Source of the DNA: Chloroflexota bacterium
Lineage (GTDB): Bacteria > Chloroflexota > Ktedonobacteria > Ktedonobacterales > Ktedonobacteraceae
Length of the DNA: 22,418 bases
Direction of reading: 5' to 3'
Assembly (NCBI GenBank): GCA_902812455.1
Contig: CADDZH010000089.1
Coordinates: 1 to 22,418, forward strand
Shown: positions 14,624 through 22,418 of the stretch, piece after piece
Layout of the letters: each line of letters starts with the position of its first letter
How positions within the stretch are numbered: the stretch's first letter is position 1
Position numbers and translations under genes: made by a program
The notes under the pieces: generated by a model
Seen by the model: only the letters and a program-made list of their open reading frames with translations
What the model was told of the DNA's origin: nothing
The model's database searches: none

Positions 14624-15994
14624 TTAATCCGTTTGCCCAGAGACCGCCTGCATCCGGTTGGCCTCCTCAGGAGCTTTGCCTGCATACTCTTTGAGGAGCA
14701 GCACAGAAGCAAGCGAGATCATCGACATAACGATGATGTAAACCGCAATAAGTGTGTAGGCTGGGTAGCCAGGAGCAAGCGCTGCATGGTTTGCCAGCAA
14801 GTAAGTTGCAATAATTGGCGCCAGCCCACCTGCGCTGATAGATGCCAGTTGATAGCCAAGCGAGGCTCCAGTATAGCGCAGCCTGGTACTGAAACGCTCT
14901 ACAATCAACGCTGCTTGCGGCCCGTATAACCAGGCGTGACAGACACCAATTGAGAAAATGATTGCGAACATGACCAGCAGGGGTTTTTTCGTGTTGAGAA
15001 AAAGGAAGTAGAGAAAAGCAAAAGCTGCCATCACAATAGTGCCAAACGAGTACCAGCGCTTGCGCCCGATATGGTCAGAAATGGCACTGGATGCCGGCAT
15101 TGCAATGAAAGCAACCAGCGCACCGAGCGTGAGACTGGTGTAGAGCAGCGATATGCCCAGCCCTGGACCTTCGATTCCATAGGAGAGCACAAAGGTGGTA
15201 AAGATATAAAAGGGCGCCTGCTCGCCAGAACGAGCAAGGGCCGATAGGAGAATTTCGCGCCAGTTGTAGAGAAACACCTCAAAAAGAGGAGCTTTCGCTT
15301 CGCTTTTCTCCATCTTTATCTTAAGAAAAGGCGGAGTTTCCAGGATGCGTAAGCGAATATAGAGGGCGACGAGTACGAGCCAGGCACTGAGGAGGAAAGG
15401 CATACGCCAACCGATGCTCTCGAAGGCCGCGCCTGGATAGAGGCCCTTGAAGAGCAGCACTGCTAGCGCAGCGAGCGCCAGGCCAATGGGTACTCCCGTC
15501 TGTGGCCAGCTTGACCAGAAACCCCGGTGCTGATCATCGCCGTATTCCATGGTTAAGAGCACAGAACCACCCCATTCTCCCCCTACACCTACTCCCTGTA
15601 AAAAACGCAAAACGGCAAGGAGAATTGGTGCTGCGATCCCAAGCTCGGCGTAACCCGGTAGCACTCCCATCAGGAGCGTGGCTGTACCCATGAGCAGTAA
15701 TGTAGCAACGAGTGTCGATCTGCGCCCAGCGCGATCGCCAAACCAGCCGAACACAGCAGCGCCCAGCGGGCGTGCGGCAAACCCTACGAAATTAGTAGTA
15801 AACGACGCGATAATTCCGGCAAAGGGATCCAATCTGGGGAAAAATACACCTGGAAAAACCGTTGCAGCCAGGAAGCCATAGAAGAAAAAATCATACCATG
15901 CGATGGCAGTGCCGAGCGTGCTAGCACTGATAACGGGAAGCATTTTCCCCATTGTGATCGGACGCTTCGCGGTGTTGACGCTTAAAGTCACCAT
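14624..15994 (-). CDS. MHS-family MFS transporter 2, paralogue of transporter 1
   Basis: The 456-residue protein is a close paralogue of the next gene downstream, with the same 12-segment layout: GWFGDRAGRRSTL, RFLQGVGVGGEWGG, WPQTGVPIGLAL, EQAPFYIFTTFVLSYG and SDHIGRKRWY. In TM1 the usual glutamate of the EWYD motif is alanine (A32 in IAWYDFFFYG), while D35 is kept, so substrate or proton coupling may differ from paralogue 1. The start at 15994 is chosen because GGAGGAG stands just upstream; the longer form from 16048 lacks a site. It is separated from transporter 1 by 177 bp and is divergent from the histidine kinase gene. The pair looks like a tandem duplication. Confidence 0.9.
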   Translation of the reverse strand: MVTLSVNTAKRPITMGKMLPVISASTLGTAIAWYDFFFYGFLAATVFPGVFFPRLDPFAGIIASFTTNFVGFAARPLGAAVFGWFGDRAGRRSTLVATLLLMGTATLLMGVLPGYAELGIAAPILLAVLRFLQGVGVGGEWGGSVLLTMEYGDDQHRGFWSSWPQTGVPIGLALAALAVLLFKGLYPGAAFESIGWRMPFLLSAWLVLVALYIRLRILETPPFLKIKMEKSEAKAPLFEVFLYNWREILLSALARSGEQAPFYIFTTFVLSYGIEGPGLGISLLYTSLTLGALVAFIAMPASSAISDHIGRKRWYSFGTIVMAAFAFLYFLFLNTKKPLLVMFAIIFSIGVCHAWLYGPQAALIVERFSTRLRYTGASLGYQLASISAGGLAPIIATYLLANHAALAPGYPAYTLIAVYIIVMSMISLASVLLLKEYAGKAPEEANRMQAVSGQTD

Positions 15995-16072
15995 CGCTCC
16001 TCCAAATATCACCTTGAGACCTATACCTACCGGATAAAATAAATACACACTCTAATCCAGGCCGGTATACCT

Positions 16073-16078
16073 ATTATA
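16073..16078 (-). promoter_or_regulatory. Candidate -10 box for transporter 2
   Basis: A perfect TATAAT on the minus strand lies about 80 bases before the transporter 2 start in the 266-bp divergent intergenic region. I find no good -35 box at 16-18 bases, so this is weak. The palindrome GGTATACC (16064-16071) stands beside it and could be an operator half. Confidence 0.3.
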
Positions 16079-16106
16079 AGAGATTTCTATAACAATCCCG
16101 TAAACG

Positions 16107-16124
16107 AAGGAGGTGAAGATGTAA
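16107..16124 (+). promoter_or_regulatory. Perfect ribosome-binding site followed by ATG-TAA (start-stop)
   Basis: AAGGAGGTGA (16107-16116) is a full match to the 16S rRNA 3' end. The first ATG after it (16119-16121) is followed at once by TAA. This lies 137 bases before the histidine kinase start, in a region rich in A and T. CCTCC words at about 16151-16168 could pair with the ribosome-binding site. Confidence 0.4.
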
Positions 16125-16260
16125 ATAAATATATAAATATTTTGAGGTTTCCTCCACCTGCCTCCAAATGGACAATCTAAAGATTGCAATGCAGTGCCAT
16201 TTAGGGCATACTATTAGCAAGTAGCGACGATAAGCGACCGTCTCCTTCACGGGGATCACG

Positions 16261-18519
16261 ATGCTGAAAATACTTGAATCGAAAATCACCTTACAGTTGC
16301 TCGTTTTCTATGCCTTATTTGTCTTGCCTCTGCTGCTGGGCGGTATAGAGTTGTATGCTTTCCAGCGTGATGCCCTGCAACAGAGCGCCCAGCAAGCCGA
16401 TCTTGGCCTGGCTCAGGCGATAGCTCTTCAGGTCGAGACAGATGTGCGCGCCGCGAGCGAGGAAACTATGAATCTCGCCCAAAGCCAGGCCGCACAGCAA
16501 TTGGACCTGCACCAGCTTGCCTCCCTTTTTGCCACCGCTAAACGCTCCTATCCCGACATCAGCCTCTATGTCGTCTGCGACCCATCCGGGAAGGTAATTC
16601 TCAATTACCCCTTTAACCAGAAAACTATTGGCCAGAATTTCAGTGCGCGTGATTATTTCCAGGGCGCTCTCAAAAGCGATAAGCCATTCGTCTCTTCGGG
16701 TGGCATAAGCCCTGCAACGAATACCTACGTGGTCTCTATTGCCACTCGCATTACTGGCGATAACCACCTTGTGGGCGTGATGCTCATTAATCTGTCTTTG
16801 CAGCAACTCACCTCGCGCCTGATGGCAGTGCGGCAGCAGTTGACAAACAGCAGCGAAGTGCGCATCTGGATCGTGGATAGCAATGGCAAACCGATTGCCG
16901 ATACCGAAGGAGTTTCTCCCGAAACTAACTTGCTCAGGACATTGCCAGGTTTGAAGAACGCGCTCGAGGGGAAGTCTGGTAATCTCATTGCTCATGAGCA
17001 GAATCGTGATTGGTTGTATAGCTATGTCCCGATCGCTGGTACCAATTGGGCAGTGGCCATTGAGCGTCCAACCGATGTGACTTTTGCCGCCGTGATCAGT
17101 TTCGAGCATAGCCTGATTATCGCCCTGATCATGCTGGTTGTTGGAGCCAGCTTCTTCTGGTTCGTGATGCACGGCTGGGTAGTAAGACCCCTGGCGAAGC
17201 TAGCGCAGGCCGCTACCATGATCAGGCCGGATCGGTCAGAGAAGATCACCGATGGCAGGTTGCTTGCCAGGGAACGAACTCGCAGCGATGAGATCGGCAA
17301 GTTAATCACAGCTTTCTCTGCGATGGAAGATGAGATACATGATCTCTTTCGTAAGAGTGATGAGAAAAGCCAGGCCCGCCTGCACACGCTGGACGCCATT
17401 ATGCGTAGTATGGATGAAGGCCTGTTGCTGGAACATCCAGATGGGCAGGTCATGTATGCTAACCATAGCTTTACCCAGTTTGTGGGTATTTCACCGCAGG
17501 AGATATTGCTCGACTCCTTTAACGATAGCAAGCTCTCGGAAAAGCTGCTGGCTATGCTAGAAAATCCGGAGGCCTACACCGAGGTGGTGCGCCGCGCTGA
17601 GAATGGCACAGGCCCGCAGGTAGTGGAATTCCAGGTTCGCGGCTACTATAACCAGGTTGGCCAGTGGGTGCCGGTCCGGCGAGATATCCGTATGCGCCTC
17701 TTTCAGGTGCGAGACCTGGCAGGCCAGCTTATTGGAAGAGGCAAGATATTCAATGATGTAACCCAGCAAAACGAGGCCGAGCAGGTCAAGAAGAATCTTC
17801 TGGCCATTGTCTCCCACGAATTGCGTACTCCCCTGACCGCTATTAAAGGCTACGCTACCAGCCTTCTTGAAACAGACGTCGAACTGGATAGCAGCCTGCA
17901 AAAAGACTTCCTCCAGCGCATCGTTGAGGAAGATGACCGCATGGCCGGGCTGGTTACCAACCTGCTGGAGATGTCACAGCTTGAAGCTGGAACGCTGAAG
18001 CTTCATTGGAGTCTATGTAGCCTGAAAACGCTGGTTGAGGAGGTAGTAGCAGCATGCGGGCAAAACCACATCTATGTCAATGTGCCTCAAGACATACCCC
18101 TCCTTTATCTTGATCGCCGCCGTATGGAGGTGGTGCTGCGCAATTTGCTTGAGAATGCCTGGCGCTATGCCGGAAGCGATGCACTGGTTGAGATTTCTGC
18201 CAGGTATGAGCAAAACTATGCAGATAGCGGCCTCTATCTCAGTATCGCTGATACCGGCCCCGGCTTACCCCCTGATCTCACCGAGCGCATCTTTGAGCGG
18301 TTCTACCAGATAGATGGAGGAAGGCAGCGCAGTAGTAATGGGGTAGGCTTAGGCCTGGCTATTTGTCGCGGTTTTGTTGAAGCGCACGGTGGACGTATAT
18401 GGGCAGAGAACCGCGAAGATGGGGCGACCGGAGCAGTATTTCATATCTGGCTTCCTCCAAAATTATTGCAGGTACCTGGCTCACGGCAGAACGCATATGA
18501 ATTACCCAATGCCTTGTGA
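16261..18519 (+). CDS. Cache-HAMP-PAS sensor histidine kinase
   Basis: The 752-residue membrane kinase has TM1 (about 13-34), a large extracellular Cache-type domain (about 35-278, with SLYVVCDPSGKVILNYP, ARDYFQGAL and TYVVSIATRI), TM2 (about 283-304), a HAMP linker (to about 358), a PAS domain (about 376-500), and a HisKA domain with the phospho-acceptor H519 in VSHELRTP. The ATPase domain shows LLENAWRYA (N box), ADTGPGLPPD (G1) and GVGLGLAI (G2). All catalytic motifs are intact. It probably phosphorylates the regulator 24 bp downstream. Cache domains often bind carboxylates or amino acids, so the divergent transporter genes suggest a carboxylate signal. The start has ACGGGGATC upstream, a moderate ribosome-binding site. 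Confidence 0.94.
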   Translation: MLKILESKITLQLLVFYALFVLPLLLGGIELYAFQRDALQQSAQQADLGLAQAIALQVETDVRAASEETMNLAQSQAAQQLDLHQLASLFATAKRSYPDISLYVVCDPSGKVILNYPFNQKTIGQNFSARDYFQGALKSDKPFVSSGGISPATNTYVVSIATRITGDNHLVGVMLINLSLQQLTSRLMAVRQQLTNSSEVRIWIVDSNGKPIADTEGVSPETNLLRTLPGLKNALEGKSGNLIAHEQNRDWLYSYVPIAGTNWAVAIERPTDVTFAAVISFEHSLIIALIMLVVGASFFWFVMHGWVVRPLAKLAQAATMIRPDRSEKITDGRLLARERTRSDEIGKLITAFSAMEDEIHDLFRKSDEKSQARLHTLDAIMRSMDEGLLLEHPDGQVMYANHSFTQFVGISPQEILLDSFNDSKLSEKLLAMLENPEAYTEVVRRAENGTGPQVVEFQVRGYYNQVGQWVPVRRDIRMRLFQVRDLAGQLIGRGKIFNDVTQQNEAEQVKKNLLAIVSHELRTPLTAIKGYATSLLETDVELDSSLQKDFLQRIVEEDDRMAGLVTNLLEMSQLEAGTLKLHWSLCSLKTLVEEVVAACGQNHIYVNVPQDIPLLYLDRRRMEVVLRNLLENAWRYAGSDALVEISARYEQNYADSGLYLSIADTGPGLPPDLTERIFERFYQIDGGRQRSSNGVGLGLAICRGFVEAHGGRIWAENREDGATGAVFHIWLPPKLLQVPGSRQNAYELPNAL

Positions 18520-18543
18520 GCGAGTAGAGAAGGGTGAAATGGC

Positions 18544-19236
18544 ATGCCGCAAGAGAAGCACATTTTAGTGGTAGACGACGAGCCAAGCATACAGGATTTC
18601 ATCCGGCGTAACCTGGAGCTTCGCTCGTTCAAGGTTCTGGTGGCCGGCAACGGGTTAGAAGCGCTGGCTCTTTTTGATCAGGCGAACGTGGCCCTGATGA
18701 TCCTGGACATCATGATGCCAAAGATGGATGGGTTGGAAGTATGTCGCCGTATCAGGCAGACAAGTACAGTACCCATTATTATTTTGACGGCGCTGGGAGA
18801 AGAGTCCGACAAAATAGCGGCTCTGGAATTGGGAGCAGATGACTACCTGACGAAACCCTTTGGGGTGGGCGAACTGCTGGCGCGCATCAAAGCTGTACTC
18901 CGGCGGGAACACTGGGCAGAAAGGCCTTGTTCAGCAGGCACGCAACGTTTTGGCGACCTGGAAATTGATTTTGAGCAGCGGCGTGTCTGGCGCAATAGCG
19001 AGCTTGTTAAATTATCACCGACGGAGTTTGATCTGCTGCAAGAGCTGGCACTGCATCCCGGAAAAGTGTTTACGCATGAAGCCTTGCTCAGGCGCGTATG
19101 GGGGACAGAATACCGGAGCGAGGCAGAGTATCTACGGGTCTATATTGGACGCTTGCGCCGGAAGCTGGAAAGCGATCCTTCTAAGCCCACCCATATCCTG
19201 ACGGAGCCAGGCATAGGCTACTATATGGTGAAGTAG
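18544..19236 (+). CDS. OmpR/PhoB-family response regulator
   Basis: The 230-residue protein has a receiver domain (about 6-118) with acidic pocket D11/D12, phospho-acceptor D55 in LMILDIMMPKMDG, T82 and K104 (LTKPF), and a winged-helix DNA-binding domain (about 132-229) with LSPTEFDLLQELALHPG and YLRVYIGRLRRKLE. It is presumably the partner of the histidine kinase whose stop lies 24 bp upstream. GAAGGGTGA serves as ribosome-binding site for ATG 18544. Likely targets are the divergent transporter promoters, but no binding repeats could be fixed by eye. Confidence 0.95.
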   Translation: MPQEKHILVVDDEPSIQDFIRRNLELRSFKVLVAGNGLEALALFDQANVALMILDIMMPKMDGLEVCRRIRQTSTVPIIILTALGEESDKIAALELGADDYLTKPFGVGELLARIKAVLRREHWAERPCSAGTQRFGDLEIDFEQRRVWRNSELVKLSPTEFDLLQELALHPGKVFTHEALLRRVWGTEYRSEAEYLRVYIGRLRRKLESDPSKPTHILTEPGIGYYMVK

Positions 19237-19238
19237 CC

Positions 19239-19264
19239 AGAAAGCCTATTTACAAGCGCTTTCT
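19239..19264 (+). terminator. Weak hairpin after the response regulator gene
   Basis: AGAAAGC (19239-19245) and GCTTTCT (19258-19264) form a perfect 7-bp stem with a 12-base loop, two bases after the stop codon. There is no T-run, and it overlaps the promoter of the next tRNA, so termination is uncertain. Confidence 0.35.
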
Positions 19265-19277
19265 CATGTGATATCAT
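19249..19277 (+). promoter_or_regulatory. Promoter of tRNA-Ala(CGC)
   Basis: TTTACA (19249-19254), a 17-base spacer and TATCAT (19272-19277) each match the housekeeping sigma consensus at five of six positions. The tRNA begins 11 bases later. Confidence 0.6.
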
Positions 19278-19288
19278 CTACTGTGCCA

Positions 19289-19364
19289 GGGGATGTAGCT
19301 CAGTTGGAAGAGCGCGACAATCGCACTGTCGAGGTCAGGGGTTCGAGCCCCCTCATCTCCACCA
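19289..19364 (+). tRNA. tRNA-Ala (anticodon CGC)
   Basis: The cloverleaf is complete. The acceptor arm GGGGATG pairs with CATCTCC and contains the G3-U70 pair that marks alanine tRNAs. The D arm is GCTC/GAGC, and the anticodon arm CGACA/TGTCG holds the loop ATCGCAC, giving anticodon CGC (19322-19324). The T arm is AGGGG/CCCCT with loop TTCGAGC. Discriminator A and an encoded CCA (19362-19364) complete it. It reads GCG codons. Confidence 0.95.
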
Positions 19365-19410
19365 ATCAACTGCAATTGTTACCGCCTTGCTATTACCATT
19401 ACCGTTTACC

Positions 19411-19439
19411 TTGCAAATCGCAAACAGGTGTGGTATAGT
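19411..19439 (+). promoter_or_regulatory. Promoter of the leuS T-box transcript
   Basis: TTGCAA (19411-19416), a 17-base spacer and TATAGT (19434-19439) give a good housekeeping promoter. Transcription would begin near 19446, shortly before T-box stem I. Confidence 0.65.
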
Positions 19440-19671
19440 ATCCTTGCAGTTGAGCATACTAGCGATGAGCAGGAGTAGTAGGTCGCTTTTCAGGCAGAGA
19501 GTAGCCGGCCGGTGCAAGGCTACAACCCATCAGACCGAACTCGCCTGTGAGCAGCAAGCGTGAAGTCCTCGTGGGTCTAGCGCTTGCCGGGACGCCCGTT
19601 ATAGCGTGCAATGAGAAGCATCATTCTCGTTGTGTTCTTGCCAGGACTCTATCGCATCTACGCATTCGTCT

Positions 19672-19747
19672 GGGCCTGTAGCGCAGTTGGAAGAGCGTCT
19701 CTATGGCATGGAGAAGGTCAGGGGTTCGAGTCCCCTCAGGTCCACCA
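19672..19747 (+). tRNA. tRNA-Ala (anticodon GGC), inside the T-box leader
   Basis: The cloverleaf is complete. GGGCCTG pairs with CAGGTCC, including the alanine identity pair G3-U70. The D arm is GCGC/GAGC with one mismatch. The anticodon arm TCTCT/GGAGA holds the loop ATGGCAT, giving anticodon GGC (19705-19707). The T arm is AGGGG/CCCCT with loop TTCGAGT. Discriminator A and an encoded CCA end at 19747. It reads GCC/GCT codons. It has no clear promoter of its own and lies downstream of the T-box promoter and upstream of the T-box terminator. Confidence 0.95.
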
Positions 19748-19810
19748 CTACCTTTGATCCCGGTCCACACACGATTAGAATGATGCAAAATCAGGGTGGT
19801 ACCACGGAAT

Positions 19811-19843
19811 AACCTTTCGTCCCTCGCGGATGAAAGGTTTTTT
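19811..19843 (+). terminator. T-box intrinsic terminator
   Basis: AACCTTTC (19811-19818) pairs with GAAAGGTT (19832-19839) and runs into six T residues (19838-19843). Its left arm overlaps the antiterminator, so the two structures exclude each other, as expected of a T-box switch. The leuS start is 36 bases downstream. Confidence 0.9.
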
Positions 19844-19878
19844 GGTTATTAGAGAGTGTACAGGGGAGAGATGGCGCA

Positions 19879-22353
<2,475 letters not shown>

Positions 22354-22364
22354 CAGTAGAAGCA

Positions 22365-22418
22365 GACGGGCGACCCCAAGGGCCCACCCAACCACCCCGC
22401 ATCCCCGCTCGCCCCTAC
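22365..22418. repeat. GTAGGGGC-family repeat, cut by the window end
   Basis: The segment begins GACGGGCGACC, continues with AAGGGCCCACCC and ends GCTCGCCCCTAC at the last base of the window. It matches the right part of the element at 11442-11611 in order and spacing of words. It starts 11 bp after the leuS stop and may continue beyond the window or end exactly here. Confidence 0.7.

Larger units (their letters stand above)
19446..19843 (+). promoter_or_regulatory. T-box riboswitch leader of leuS, with a tRNA gene inside
   Basis: Stem I is visible. CAGG (19470-19473) pairs with CCTG (19544-19547), and GGTC (19481-19484) pairs with GACC (19533-19536). Between them lies the specifier loop: AGTAGTA on one side and GAACTCG on the other. 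The specifier is CTC (19540-19542, Leu); its distance of nine bases to GAGC equals that in the Bacillus glyQS leader as I recall it. The AGAGAG bulge and a distal GTAGCC/GGCTAC hairpin with GGTGCAA follow the family. GCAAGCG (19554-19560) pairs with CGCTTGC (19581-19587), and CGCCCGTTATAGCG (from 19593) resembles the stem II region. The antiterminator AGGGTGGTACCACGG (19793-19807) pairs through AGGG with CCCT (19821-19824); the TGGT bulge fits an A-CCA tRNA end. tRNA-Ala(GGC) lies between the two parts. Confidence 0.88.

Noticed and set aside
19540..19545. GCC (19543-19545) as an alanine specifier, matching the embedded tRNA-Ala(GGC)
   Set aside because: The distance to GAGC and the position in the GAACTCG loop fit CTC, and the downstream gene is leuS. 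GCC begins at the loop edge, inside the CCTG stem.

Overview
The window reads as chromosomal DNA from a Chloroflexota bacterium, most likely of the Ktedonobacteria. This is an inference. It rests on moderate GC content, an actinobacterial-type (group 1h/5) [NiFe]-hydrogenase accessory cluster, a T-box leader in front of leuS, and many short palindromic repeats with GTAGGGGC ends between and even inside genes. No marker gene fixes the taxon.

Region 1 (1-11434, + strand) is a long hydrogenase maturation cluster. It starts inside a DUF5947-type gene and continues with a DUF6084 gene, two conserved genes of unknown role, a hydrogenase maturation protease, a 36-residue DUF6893-like membrane peptide, hypA, hypB, hypF, hypC, a SIS-domain gene, a second divergent HypC-like gene, a second SIS-domain gene, hypD and hypE. 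HypF and HypE make the cyanide ligands, HypC and HypD build and carry the Fe(CN)2CO unit, HypA and HypB deliver nickel, and the protease trims the large subunit. The structural hydrogenase genes are not in the window and probably lie upstream. Several gaps carry dispersed repeats: a 69-bp palindromic repeat present twice, and a GTAGGGGC family that also lies in frame inside hypF and forms the end of its reading frame.

Region 2 (11692-15994, - strand) holds two paralogous MHS-family (MFS) transporters followed by a protein closely resembling hydroxyacid-oxoacid transhydrogenase. Together they suggest uptake and oxidation of a small hydroxy- or oxo-carboxylate. Divergent from them (16261-19236, + strand) is a two-component system: a Cache-HAMP-PAS histidine kinase and an OmpR/PhoB-type regulator, which may sense that substrate.

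Region 3 (19249-22353, + strand) holds a tRNA-Ala(CGC) with its own promoter, then a promoter and a T-box leader with a Leu CTC specifier in front of leuS. A complete tRNA-Ala(GGC) gene lies inside the T-box leader, between stem I and the antiterminator, and a perfect 10-bp inverted complement encloses it. This tRNA-in-T-box arrangement is the most unusual thing in the window. The window ends in another GTAGGGGC repeat.
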